Below are positions 51,528-59,728 of a DNA stretch of 64,000 bases, one piece after another. The stretch's first letter is position 1, and each line of letters starts with the position of its first letter. The notes beneath the pieces were generated by a model. The model saw nothing but the letters and a program-made list of their open reading frames with translations, was not told the origin of the DNA and made no database searches. The DNA comes from GCA-002780795 sp964545385 (GTDB taxonomy: Bacteria; Patescibacteriota; Microgenomatia; UBA1406; GWC2-37-13), in the NCBI GenBank assembly GCA_964545385.1, contig CAZJFG010000003.1:1-64000 (forward strand), read 5' to 3'. Position numbers and translations under genes: made by a program.

Positions 51528-52169
51528 TCATTTTAAAAGAATTATTTTCTTGCGGGAAAGAATAAGTTGCTTTGTTTTGGAGAGATAATCTAAAACTTCG
51601 GTAATCCTGGCACGGGTGGCACCGACAATTTCTGCCAATTGCTCATGGGAAAGGGTAATTTCGCGGTTGGGATAAAATTCACCAAGACTTTTTAGAGTGG
51701 CAGTTGTTCGCTCAACCAGTGTTCCTTGTACGGTTTTTTCCAAGTTTTTGTGGATAAGTCTTAATCTTTTAGTGATGATTTTTAAAAGTTCGATGCTGGC
51801 TTTTGGGTGCTTTTTCAAGAAATGGTTGAAATCGCTTTTTTTGATTTCCAAAACGGTGGTTTTTTGGATAGCTTCGACCGAGGCGCTTCTTGGTTGGTTA
51901 TCGATCAAGCTAAGTTCGCCTATTATCTCGCCCGGTCCCAAGATTGAAAGATTGACAACTTTGCCGTCTTTTTGGTTGCGGTAGACTTTAATAGTACCTT
52001 CCAGGATAAAATAGGCGGCTGTGGCATAGTCTTCCTGTTTGATAATAAGATCATAAGGAGCATATTCTTTTTTTTCTACATTTTTTGCCAAAAAAGTGAT
52101 TTCTTTGTCGGTAAAATTTGCAAAAAGAGGAAGAGATTTGATACTTCGGACTTTTTCCGCAAGGGTCAT
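51528..52169 (-). CDS. Crp/Fnr-family transcriptional regulator
   Basis: 213 residues. Cyclic-nucleotide-binding-like domain about 10-120 (SLPLFANFTDKEITFLAKN, ILGPGEIIGELSLIDNQPRSASVEAIQKTTVLEI), where the PGEIIGELSLIDNQPRSAS loop is close to the cNMP phosphate-binding cassette with an intact Arg. HTH_Crp domain about 145-210 (TATLKSLGEFYPNREITLSHEQLAEIVGATRARITEVLDYL). No Cys cluster for FeS is seen, so it is Crp-like rather than Fnr-like. Ligand unknown. Confidence 0.9.
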   Translation of the reverse strand: MTLAEKVRSIKSLPLFANFTDKEITFLAKNVEKKEYAPYDLIIKQEDYATAAYFILEGTIKVYRNQKDGKVVNLSILGPGEIIGELSLIDNQPRSASVEAIQKTTVLEIKKSDFNHFLKKHPKASIELLKIITKRLRLIHKNLEKTVQGTLVERTTATLKSLGEFYPNREITLSHEQLAEIVGATRARITEVLDYLSKTKQLILSRKKIILLK

Positions 52170-52201
52170 AATTTATTATATCACAGTTATATACTACAGG
52201 C

Positions 52202-52230
52202 TTGACAAAAGAATAAAAATTCATTAAGCT
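52202..52230 (+). promoter_or_regulatory. Promoter of the 59-residue gene
   Basis: TTGACA at 52202-52207, 17-base spacer, weak TAAGCT at 52225-52230; expected start one to three bases before the ATG at 52239. Confidence 0.45.
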
Positions 52231-52238
52231 TGATTTAT

Positions 52239-52418
52239 ATGTCAGAAAATCAATCAGATACACCTATAACTCAAAAACCAAGCTCTGTGGAGCAAATTAA
52301 AGAAGGCTTAAAAAATATTGCCAATGATCAATCAAAAACTCCAAATCAGCAAAAGATCGCAGAAAATCTCATAAAAGATATTAATGGTCAATTAGCCAAG
52401 CCAGAAAATAATAAGTAA
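52239..52418 (+). CDS. Small hydrophilic protein, unknown
   Basis: 59 residues from MSENQSD (three upstream codons MIY are possible). Entirely polar: SSVEQIKEGLKNIANDQSKTPNQQKIAENLIKDI, probably two helices with disordered ends. No family recognised. Monocistronic with its own promoter-like sequence. Confidence 0.5.
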   Translation: MSENQSDTPITQKPSSVEQIKEGLKNIANDQSKTPNQQKIAENLIKDINGQLAKPENNK

Positions 52419-52581
52419 TTCAATACCTATAGCGGCATAACAATCATTCAAGAAAGCCGGAAAAGTTTTTGACTAAAAAATAGAGCATAGTTTAGTTGTC
52501 TCGTCAGCTTCTTTAATAAACCAAACGAAACGGGAAATAAAACTTCATAGAGGAAATAAATAAATTATCAGCAATCTTTTT

Positions 52582-52601
52582 CCTCCCCCACCTCCGGGGT
52601 G
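52582..52601. repeat. Dispersed repeat family B, copy 2 (upstream of RAYT)
   Basis: CCTCCCCCACCTCCGGGGTG, a near-palindrome; followed by TAATATGGGTTTACAG, which parallels the bases after the fmt copy (TAACTTGGGTCCAG). Confidence 0.7.
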
Positions 52602-52642
52602 TAATATGGGTTTACAGAAAGCGCCGCAAACAACTAATTTCG

Positions 52643-52667
52643 TAATTTTGTAGCGTATAGTCCGTTG
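52643..52667 (+). repeat. 25-base repeat, copy 1
   Basis: Exact inverted match to 42423-42447. Core GTAGCGTATAGTCCGTTG. Lies 65 bases before the RAYT gene. Confidence 0.75.
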
Positions 52668-52731
52668 AAATATTTTTACTTCAATTAAATAATTGAATTA
52701 ATTAATGCAATAAAAAACTAGTAAATTAGTT

Positions 52732-53379
52732 ATGAAGAGAAAAGAAAATTTCAAATCCCAAACGATTTTTCATGTTTTTAATAAAAGTATTTCAAATTTT
52801 GATATTTTTACTGAAGAAAATAATAGTCTACGTTTTATTGAATGTTTGGATTATTATAATAATCTTTATCCTAAAGAAAAATATTCGATAGTAAAAGAAA
52901 AAAATATTTATAAATATCAAAATATTCTTTTAAGAAATAAAAACTCGTTAGTGAATTTTATTAGTTTTTGTATTATGCCGGATCATTATCATCTCTTAAT
53001 AAAAATTTTAGATGGTAGTATGTTTTCAAAATATTTAGGAGATATTGAAAATAGCTATTGTCGTTATTTTAATTTAAAACACAATCGAAAAGGACCATTG
53101 TGGCAATCAAGGTTTAAAGCGGTGAAAATAAAAAATGAAGAGCAACTTTTGCATATTTCTAGATATATTCATTTAAATCCAGTGACGGCTGGACTAGTTG
53201 GAAGACCTGAAGAATGGCTCACTTCGTCTTATCGAGATATTATTACTAATAAATTTTTTTTAAATAAAATAATTGGGGAAATATCAATTAGAAATTCAAG
53301 TGTCTATAAAAAATTTGTCGAAAATAACATTAACTATCAGAAAAAACTTAAAAAAATAAAAAAACTCATTTTGGAGTAA
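52732..53379 (+). CDS. REP-associated Y1 transposase (RAYT, IS200-like)
   Basis: 215 residues. HVFNKSISNFDIF near the start, SFCIMPDHYHLLIK (HxH metal-binding motif, about 80-93), YCRYFNLKHNRKGPLWQSRFKAVKIKNEEQLLHISRYIHLNPVTAGLV (catalytic Tyr region and RAYT C-terminal pattern), PEEWLTSSYRDI. This is the TnpA-REP/Y1 family of single-strand transposases that process REP hairpins in other bacteria. It is flanked by family B palindromes at 52582 and 53399, as expected for a RAYT with its REPs. The gene looks intact. Confidence 0.88.
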   Translation: MKRKENFKSQTIFHVFNKSISNFDIFTEENNSLRFIECLDYYNNLYPKEKYSIVKEKNIYKYQNILLRNKNSLVNFISFCIMPDHYHLLIKILDGSMFSKYLGDIENSYCRYFNLKHNRKGPLWQSRFKAVKIKNEEQLLHISRYIHLNPVTAGLVGRPEEWLTSSYRDIITNKFFLNKIIGEISIRNSSVYKKFVENNINYQKKLKKIKKLILE

Positions 53380-53398
53380 TTTTATGTTGTTGTGTTAA

Positions 53399-53427
53399 GC
53401 CGAATCCCACCTCCGAGGTGGAGGAGG
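53399..53427. repeat. Dispersed repeat family B, copy 3 (downstream of RAYT)
   Basis: GCCGAATCCCACCTCCGAGG followed by TGGAGGAGG. CCACCTCCGAGGTGG is a nearly perfect 15-base palindrome. Located 20 bases after the RAYT stop and 24 before the next gene. Confidence 0.75.
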
Positions 53428-53438
53428 TCTAACTTGTG

Positions 53439-53444
53439 TATAAT
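53439..53444 (+). promoter_or_regulatory. -10 box giving a leaderless transcript
   Basis: TATAAT at 53439-53444 with the ATG at 53451. No good -35 box is visible (family B repeat lies there). Confidence 0.45.
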
Positions 53445-53450
53445 GATTTT

Positions 53451-55514
53451 ATGGGAATGGAAAAATTATTCAACCCAGAATCAATTGCTATTGTTGGCGC
53501 CTCGCATAAGCCGGAAAAAATCGGCTATCTTGTTGCCAAAAACATGAAAGAACAAGGTTTCTCAGGCAAGGTTTTTTATATTAACAACCACTATAAAGGA
53601 AAGATTCTTGGTCATCCTGTCTATTCCTCGTTTACAGAAATAAGAGAAGATATTGATTTGGTTTTGTTTGCTATACCTGCTGAGTTTATAGCAGGATATT
53701 TTGCTTCGATGAAGAAAAAAAATATCAACTACGCCGTTGTTTTGTCTGCAGGCTTTCGGGAAAGCGGGAAAAAGGGAATGGTCGATGAGCAGAATTTGCT
53801 AGTTGAAGCCCAAAAAAACAATATCATTTTTTTGGGCCCAAACTGTCTTGGTTTTGTCAACACAACTAAAAAAATTAATCTGACGTTTTTAAAAAACAGT
53901 AGCCCGGTAGGCAACATCGGTTTTGTCTCACAATCGGGCGCTTTGGGTAGTATGATGGTCGATCATTACCGTGCGCATCACAATTTAGGTTTTTCTTACT
54001 TTGTCAGCTTGGGTAACAAGTCAATGGTTGATGAGTCGGGTGTTTTGGAGTTTTTAGCCGGCGATGAAAAAACTCAGGTAATCGGTCTTTATCTTGAGGA
54101 TGTTAGAAATGGCGAGAAATTTAAAAAAACATTAAAAAATATTACCAGGAAAAAACCCGTAGTTGTCCTCAAAGCCGGCAAGACTAAAGAAGCGGCAAAG
54201 GCTGCCATTTCTCATACAGGAAGTATGGTTGGAGATGATGAGGTTTTTGACGGGCTTTGCCGGCAGTATGGGGTTATCCGCGCCGACAACATGACTGAGT
54301 TTTTGACAATTCTAAAAATTCTTTCTTTCGACCAGCTACCAAAATCAAAAAACATTCTTTGTCTTTCAAACGCCGGCGGACTGGCAGTACTTCTTACAGA
54401 CGAACTAGTCAAAAATGATCTTATTCTTGAGACGATTTCCGAAACAATGGAAAAAAAGCTGAAAAAAACAAGCTTGGCCCCGAAAATGAATATCCATAAT
54501 CCGATTGACCTTTTAGGTGATGCCAGCGCTTTTGATTACCAGCAGGTGATTGAAGTCACCACTCGAGAAAAAGACGTTGGCGCTGTTATTATTCTGCTTA
54601 CACCGCAGGCAAATACCGAGATTAAAAAAACTACGTCCGTCATTATTGCCGCTCAGAAAAAAATAAACAAACCAATCTATTCTTTGTTTATGGGCGAAGA
54701 GTCGATTGAAGGCTCACATCTTGCTTTTGAAAAAGCCCATATTGCCAGTTTTTATAAATACGATTATCTACCTTCTTCATTAAAAAAAATTTTATTTTGG
54801 CAGGAATATAAGCAAGAAAAACCTCAAGACGAATCTTTTATTTTGGAAAAACTCGACTACGAAGCCAAAAAAAAAGAAGGAAAGATTATGAAGAAATACG
54901 ATCTTTCAGCAAGTTTGGATTTAATGAAAGAACTTGGAATTCCGGTTGTGGAAAATTTTTTGGTAAAAAGTCAGGAAGAGTTAAAAAAAATCAAAACGAA
55001 AATCAATTATCCTTGTGTCGCTAAGGTTGTTTCGGAAAAAATCACCCACAAAACAGACGTTGGAGGAGTTCTGATAAATATAGATTCGTACGAAGAGCTT
55101 GCAAAAGACGTGAAAAAAATGCTTCTTCTTGCTCCAGCCGCTTCGGTGATGATTCAGCCGATGGTCACAGGCTACGAGTTGATAGTCGGCGCCAAACGTG
55201 ATTTTGTTTTTGGTGTTGTTTTAAGCGCGGGTTTGGGAGGGATCTACGCTGAACTTTTAAAAAACATAAGTTATCGTATCTTTCCTTTTAACTACGCGGA
55301 ATTTAAAAAAATGATCTCAGAAACTGCTGCCGGAAAACTGATTACCGGTTTTCGCGGTCAAAAAGCCGTCAACGATAAACTAATCTATGAGATCATGATT
55401 AAAATCGGTTATTTAATGACAGATAATCTAGAGATAAAAGAGCTTGAGATCAATCCACTTATTATTTCTTCAAAACAAATTTTTGCCGTGGACGCAAGAG
55501 TAATTATCGGCTAA
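53451..55514 (+). CDS. Acyl/acetyl-CoA synthetase (ADP-forming), fused alpha-beta
   Basis: 687 residues from MGMEKLF (53451). Order: CoA-binding domain about 5-125 (LFNPESIAIVGASHKPEKIGYLVAKNM), succinyl-CoA-ligase-like domains about 145-445 with SHTGSMVGDDEVFDGLCRQYG (the His of SHTGS is the expected phospho-His), and ATP-grasp domain about 470-687 (KYDLSASLDLMKELGIPVVENFLV, VAKVVSEKITHKTDVGGVLINI, ELEINPLII). Converts acyl-CoA, ADP and phosphate to acid, CoA and ATP, so it gives ATP by substrate-level phosphorylation, which fits a fermentative lifestyle. The start is chosen for its position just after TATAAT. Confidence 0.93.
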   Translation: MGMEKLFNPESIAIVGASHKPEKIGYLVAKNMKEQGFSGKVFYINNHYKGKILGHPVYSSFTEIREDIDLVLFAIPAEFIAGYFASMKKKNINYAVVLSAGFRESGKKGMVDEQNLLVEAQKNNIIFLGPNCLGFVNTTKKINLTFLKNSSPVGNIGFVSQSGALGSMMVDHYRAHHNLGFSYFVSLGNKSMVDESGVLEFLAGDEKTQVIGLYLEDVRNGEKFKKTLKNITRKKPVVVLKAGKTKEAAKAAISHTGSMVGDDEVFDGLCRQYGVIRADNMTEFLTILKILSFDQLPKSKNILCLSNAGGLAVLLTDELVKNDLILETISETMEKKLKKTSLAPKMNIHNPIDLLGDASAFDYQQVIEVTTREKDVGAVIILLTPQANTEIKKTTSVIIAAQKKINKPIYSLFMGEESIEGSHLAFEKAHIASFYKYDYLPSSLKKILFWQEYKQEKPQDESFILEKLDYEAKKKEGKIMKKYDLSASLDLMKELGIPVVENFLVKSQEELKKIKTKINYPCVAKVVSEKITHKTDVGGVLINIDSYEELAKDVKKMLLLAPAASVMIQPMVTGYELIVGAKRDFVFGVVLSAGLGGIYAELLKNISYRIFPFNYAEFKKMISETAAGKLITGFRGQKAVNDKLIYEIMIKIGYLMTDNLEIKELEINPLIISSKQIFAVDARVIIG

Positions 55515-55522
55515 GTATAAAG

Positions 55523-55852
55523 TCAATGACGAAGTTGTTGAATTTTCTCTGCGTATTGATTTTTTAAGTTTTGTTTATGTCTATAGTTTGACCCTTGAGG
55601 GTTTTCTTGCTCGCTGTAATAGGGAAAGATTATGTGGTAACTGCATTTATTTAATTTTTGCTCACAGATTGCCAGTTGTGTTATTCCTTTGCGAGTTTTT
55701 CTTTTGACTAATCCGCTCCAATAACTGTCTGTATATTCAAAATTAAGTATTTGCCAACGACCGCCATTACTATTTATTATTTTATTTTCGATTGAAGAAA
55801 GTTTTTCGCTGATTGAGAGATCAATAAAGGGTTTAAGTTCTAGTAAAGCCAT
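55523..55852 (-). CDS. Hypothetical protein
   Basis: 109 residues, no membrane segment. NGGRWQILNFEYTDSYWSGLVKRKTRKGITQLAICEQKLNKCSYHIIFPYYSEQ suggests a small alpha-beta fold, ending in a Gln/Lys/Asn-rich tail. I recognise no family. It is convergent with the acyl-CoA synthetase (stops nine bases apart) and separated from the transglycosylase gene by 38 bases. Confidence 0.6.
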   Translation of the reverse strand: MALLELKPFIDLSISEKLSSIENKIINSNGGRWQILNFEYTDSYWSGLVKRKTRKGITQLAICEQKLNKCSYHIIFPYYSEQENPQGSNYRHKQNLKNQYAEKIQQLRH

Positions 55853-55890
55853 TTTTTGATTATATCACCTCTTGTTATTTTGTCAATCGA

Positions 55891-56865
55891 TTACTGACAT
55901 TTTTTTTGATCGGCTCCGTATTCATTATATGAAGCGCAGACGCTATAAGTATAGGAATTATAATAAGCTGTTTGACCCATCGTATTTGCCGGGCAGGCAC
56001 CGTTGTAGCGGCAGGCACCGTATAAAATATATTTTACCGGCCAGTTTGTGCAGGAGACATGATCTATACCGGCCAGAGAAACATTTCGGATATGAAAAGC
56101 CGCAGCCGCCATCGAATCAAAAGTAACATTTAAAGAAATGTCACTTGATCCTAGTGTTTTAGCAACATAAGGTTTTATCTTATGCCAGGTATCGCCCATC
56201 ATCTGAGTAACGCCAAAAACACTGGTTGATCCGGAAATATCTGTTGGGTCAGAACCTTGATAAGTATTGTAGTATATCCAGTTTGAATTGACTTTTGGCC
56301 CCAGGTAGCCTGCTTCGTTGTCGTAAATTGCATAAACCATGGCCGGCGGTACGCAAAACAACGGGCCGACGATTTCGGCAATTTCACGGATATTTTTTCC
56401 AGGCCGCGGGTTTGTTAAGGCAAAAGTCGGCGTTGGTGTGGCTTTTGGTTTTTTAGTTGGTTTTGGACTATTTGTTGGTTTGATTGTAGTAGATGAGGTT
56501 GTGGTTGGCGATTGGTGGCTGTTGGTTGGTAATTTAGTAGTGGTGGAAGATGATGTTTCAGATGTAATCAAAGGTTTTATATTTGTGGGTGCGGGTGAAG
56601 TTTTGGAAAAAATAATGGAATTTAACCCGCTTTTTTCTCTGCCTGTGGTTGATGGAGACTGAGTCTGGATCTTTGTAAAGATACTTGGGAGAGCAATTTT
56701 GGGTAGGGAAAAATTTCCGCTATAATCCTGAATTTTTTTAATTGTCGCAAGAATTGTTCCAAACCTCGGGTAAGGAGGTGTTAGAATCGTACCTAAAAAC
56801 ATGGTCAGACTAAAAGACAGAATAAGACAGATTCCGATCAGGATTTTTTTGGGAAGATGAAACAT
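55891..56865 (-). CDS. Membrane-anchored lytic transglycosylase-like protein
   Basis: 324 residues. N-terminal helix (ILIGICLILSFSLTMFLGTIL), a Ser/Thr/Pro-rich stalk (about 85-150, TTKLPTNSHQSPTTTSSTT), then an SLT-like domain (about 165-300): VPPAMVYAIYDNEAGYLGPKV (catalytic Glu in the 'E-x-G/S' position) and STSVFGVTQMMGDTWHKI, like the GLMQ segment of lysozyme-like transglycosylases. Four to five Cys near the end (CTNW, CRYNGACPAN) may form disulfides. Acts on peptidoglycan outside the membrane by inference. Confidence 0.82.
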   Translation of the reverse strand: MFHLPKKILIGICLILSFSLTMFLGTILTPPYPRFGTILATIKKIQDYSGNFSLPKIALPSIFTKIQTQSPSTTGREKSGLNSIIFSKTSPAPTNIKPLITSETSSSTTTKLPTNSHQSPTTTSSTTIKPTNSPKPTKKPKATPTPTFALTNPRPGKNIREIAEIVGPLFCVPPAMVYAIYDNEAGYLGPKVNSNWIYYNTYQGSDPTDISGSTSVFGVTQMMGDTWHKIKPYVAKTLGSSDISLNVTFDSMAAAAFHIRNVSLAGIDHVSCTNWPVKYILYGACRYNGACPANTMGQTAYYNSYTYSVCASYNEYGADQKKCQ

Positions 56866-57018
56866 ATTTTTAGTATAGCATTATATTGTTGGAGGTAGAT
56901 GGAGAACTTCTAGGGACAAAATAATCCTAATTTTGTCACTCCAGAATCAAGGTTCTGGCAACTGCACATTTTTTTATCTGGATTTTTTTACAAACACAAA
57001 AGATATAAATATAAGGGC

Positions 57019-57046
57019 TTGCATATCTAAAGCTTTTATTTATAAT
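57019..57046 (+). promoter_or_regulatory. Promoter of tyrS
   Basis: TTGCAT at 57019-57024, 16-base spacer, perfect TATAAT at 57041-57046. The ATG at 57053 would be the first or second base of the transcript. Confidence 0.6.
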
Positions 57047-57052
57047 GTTTTT

Positions 57053-58177
57053 ATGACTCTTAATGAAAGATTGGAATTGATTCGGCAGGTGGGGGAGGAA
57101 ATAATATCAGAAGATGAGTTGGTAAAACTTTTGGAATCAAGCGAGCCTCTCGTAGCCTACGACGGGTTTGAGCCTTCGGGCCAGATTCATATTGCCCAAG
57201 GCTTATTAAGGGCGATTAATATCAATAAAATTACCAAAGCAGGTATCAGGTTTAAGATGCTGGTTGCCGACTGGCACGCCATGGCCAACAATAAAATGAA
57301 TGGCGATCTGGAAAAAATAAAAACAGTCGGCCGTTATTTTATCGAGGTTTGGAAGGCCTCGGGTATGGATCTATCGCATGTAGATTTTATCTGGGCTTCG
57401 GATTTGACAAAAAACCAAAATTATTGGAAATTGGTCGTTCAGATCGGTCGTACCAATGCTTTAAAAAGATTTATCCGGACAGCCGAGATGATGGGTCGGG
57501 AAGAATCTTTGGATAAATTAACCGGCGCCAATATTATCTATTCCTGCATGCAAGTAGCCGATATTTTTACACTTGGCGCCAAGATTACCGAATTGGGTAT
57601 TGACCAACGAAAAGTAAACATGCTGGCTCGGGAAGTTGGACCGCAACTCGGATTTTGGAAGCCAGTAGTTATTTCTCATCACATGTTAAGAGGTTTGCAA
57701 AAGGCCGAATTCCACCCCGGAGGTGGAGGGGATAACGGAGAGAATAAAGATTCAAAAATAAAAAAAGTGATTGAAATGAAAATGTCCAAATCCAATCCTG
57801 ACTCGGCGATTTTCATGACCGACTCAAAAGAGGATATTAAAAGAAAAATTATCAGAGCCTACTGTCCGGAAGGAGAGATAAAAGATAATCCGGTTTTGGA
57901 GTACTACAAATATATTCTTTTTGAGTCACTTGATAGGTTACGGATGGAAAACATTGTTGTGGAGCGGCCGACAAAATTTGGCGGTCCGGTTATTTTAAAC
58001 AACTATCAAAATTTGGAAAAACTTTTTAGTGAAAAACAAATTCATCCTTTGGATATTAAATATACGGCGATCGAGCTTTTGGACAAACTTTTGCAGCCGG
58101 TGCGCGAGCATTTTGAAAAAAATATCTTTGCCAAAGACTTACTTACAAAAGTCAAGAGTTTTCAAGTGACGAGGTAG
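57053..58177 (+). CDS. tyrS: Tyrosyl-tRNA synthetase, archaeal/eukaryotic type, with repeat insert
   Basis: 374 residues from MTLNERLELIRQVG. YDGFEPSGQIHIAQGL (HIGH-like site), LVADWHAMANNKM, and KMSKSNPDSAIFM are those of the short archaeal/eukaryotic TyrRS; the S4-like tail of bacterial TyrRS is absent. Between LRGLQ and the KMSKS loop is AEFHPGGGGDNGENKDSK (about 218-237), encoded by repeat family B at 57704-57731, so a mobile repeat sits within a few residues of a catalytic loop. The start at 57053 is favoured because TATAAT lies seven bases upstream. Confidence 0.93.
   Translation: MTLNERLELIRQVGEEIISEDELVKLLESSEPLVAYDGFEPSGQIHIAQGLLRAININKITKAGIRFKMLVADWHAMANNKMNGDLEKIKTVGRYFIEVWKASGMDLSHVDFIWASDLTKNQNYWKLVVQIGRTNALKRFIRTAEMMGREESLDKLTGANIIYSCMQVADIFTLGAKITELGIDQRKVNMLAREVGPQLGFWKPVVISHHMLRGLQKAEFHPGGGGDNGENKDSKIKKVIEMKMSKSNPDSAIFMTDSKEDIKRKIIRAYCPEGEIKDNPVLEYYKYILFESLDRLRMENIVVERPTKFGGPVILNNYQNLEKLFSEKQIHPLDIKYTAIELLDKLLQPVREHFEKNIFAKDLLTKVKSFQVTR
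57704..57731 (+). repeat. Dispersed repeat family B, copy 4 (inside tyrS)
   Basis: GCCGAATTCCACCCCGGAGG followed by TGGAGGGG. Differs from the fmt copy only after CCGGAGGTG. Read in frame as AEFHPGGGG. Confidence 0.75.
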
Positions 58178-58186
58178 TTTTTGCTA

Positions 58187-58774
58187 TTAACGATATAAAT
58201 GATTTTTCAGAATGTATTCTTCGACTTCCAGAGGAACAAGATTACTTATTGATTTTTTATTTTTTAGCTTTTCCCTAACTTGCGTTGAAGAAAAGTTGCT
58301 TGTTATAAGTTTGGGATGATTTATAAACGTCAGTTTATATTTTGGATTATTTAGGCCGAACTCTGTCAGATTCATACTATAGTCCGGCCGTTTAAAAATT
58401 AAAAATTGAAAGTTTGTAATTAATTTTTCCCAGTCTCCCCATTTTTTGAGACCAGCCAGATTGTCTGAACCTATCAAAAATGAAAACTCATGCTGAGGAT
58501 GTTTTTTTTGCAAAATCTCCATTAACTCAATTGTATCGCCGGACAGCTTATTTTCTATTTCTTCATTGCAGTATTTTATTTTATGCTTGGTAAGCATTTT
58601 TGTCATTTCAACTCGTTTGGCCTCAGGAGCTAATTTTTTTTCAAAAGTATGCCGGTAGCATGGTGTCAGCCAGATTTCATCGACATCGGTATATTTTAAA
58701 ACTTCATCACAAATTAAAACATGGCCTAAATGAGGTGGATTAAAACTGCCGCCAAGAATTGCTATTTTCATCAA
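58187..58774 (-). CDS. nadD: Nicotinate-nucleotide adenylyltransferase
   Basis: 195 residues. IAILGGSFNPPHLGHVLICDEVL (GxFxPxHxGH), LIGSDNLAGLKKWGDWEKLI, and the SSTQVREKL signature (ISSTxxR) near the end. Adds AMP to nicotinate mononucleotide to make NaAD in NAD synthesis. Starts 18 bases from the divergent exchanger gene, so the two share a very small promoter region. Confidence 0.93.
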   Translation of the reverse strand: MMKIAILGGSFNPPHLGHVLICDEVLKYTDVDEIWLTPCYRHTFEKKLAPEAKRVEMTKMLTKHKIKYCNEEIENKLSGDTIELMEILQKKHPQHEFSFLIGSDNLAGLKKWGDWEKLITNFQFLIFKRPDYSMNLTEFGLNNPKYKLTFINHPKLITSNFSSTQVREKLKNKKSISNLVPLEVEEYILKNHLYR

Positions 58775-58792
58775 ATTATTTTACAATAAAAA

Positions 58793-59728
58793 ATGACTAT
58801 GATCTTAATTTTAGGTTATTTTTTTTCATTTTTTATTATTTGGTACGGCGCCGGTCTTATTATCACTGCAGTAAATGAAATTGCGCATAAAATAAATCTT
58901 TCAAGTTTTACACTTTCTTTTTTTATTTTAGGTGTTCTTACTTCTATTCCTGAGTTTTCGGTAGGAGTAAGTTCAATCCTTGATAAAGAACCTGAGGTTT
59001 TTGTCGGGACACTAATTGGTGGGATAATCGTCATTTTTCTTTTAATAATACCGATTCTGGCCGTAGCTGGTAATGGAATTAAATTGTCTCATGAGTTAAG
59101 CACCAATAATTTGGCATTTGCTCTATTAGTGGCGATTGCACCCTCTTTTTTGATTGCGGATAAAAAAATCACTGCTTATGAGGCCATATTTTTAATACTT
59201 TTGTATGTCGTCTTGATCTGTTTTATAGAAAAGAAGAAAGGTCTTTTAGAAAGAGTTAAAGAGAATATTATAGATGGAAAAAGCAATTTTTTTCAGGAAA
59301 TTTTTAAGGTTTTTATCGGTATTATTTTTGTTTTTGTATCCAGTAAATACATTGTTATGCAGACTAAATATTTTTCTGAAATACTGCATATTTCATCCTT
59401 TGTAGTCGGACTTCTGTTATTTGCTTTTGGAACAAATTTACCAGAGCTATCTTTAGCTGTTCGCTCGATCGCAAATAAAAAAAAAGAAGTTGCATTTGGT
59501 GATTATTTGGGTTCTGCCGCTTCCAACACTTTACTTGTTGGAGTTTTGACGCTTATAAATGGTGGTCAGGTTATAGTGGTTAATCATTTTTTAAAACCAT
59601 TTATTTTTACGGTTAGTGGAATGATACTTTTTTTTCTTTTTTCGAAATCAAAAAATGACATTTCTCGACAGGAGGGTTTGATATTGATTTGTCTTTATTT
59701 TATCTTTATAATTTCGGAAACAATTTAA
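58793..59728 (+). CDS. Ca2+/cation antiporter (CaCA) family protein
   Basis: 311 residues with ten or eleven hydrophobic segments and the two inverted alpha repeats of the Na+/Ca2+ exchanger family: GVLTSIPEFSVGVSSIL..FVGTLIGGIIVIF (about 45-85) and FAFGTNLPELSLAVRSIANKKKEVAFGDYLGSAASNTLLVG (about 215-255). The acidic residue in both PE motifs is kept. A cytoplasmic loop lies at about 145-165. By family it exchanges Ca2+ for Na+, H+ or K+. Overlaps the GNAT gene by four bases at the 3' end. Confidence 0.85.
   Translation: MTMILILGYFFSFFIIWYGAGLIITAVNEIAHKINLSSFTLSFFILGVLTSIPEFSVGVSSILDKEPEVFVGTLIGGIIVIFLLIIPILAVAGNGIKLSHELSTNNLAFALLVAIAPSFLIADKKITAYEAIFLILLYVVLICFIEKKKGLLERVKENIIDGKSNFFQEIFKVFIGIIFVFVSSKYIVMQTKYFSEILHISSFVVGLLLFAFGTNLPELSLAVRSIANKKKEVAFGDYLGSAASNTLLVGVLTLINGGQVIVVNHFLKPFIFTVSGMILFFLFSKSKNDISRQEGLILICLYFIFIISETI

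Larger units (their letters stand above)
52419..52731. other. Intergenic region with repeats upstream of the RAYT gene
   Basis: 313 bases. It contains repeat family B copy 2 (52582-52601) and the 25-base repeat (52643-52667) shared with the comEA upstream region. I saw no reading frame of note. Together with family B copy 3 downstream, these suggest a mobile unit spanning about 52582-53427. Confidence 0.55.
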
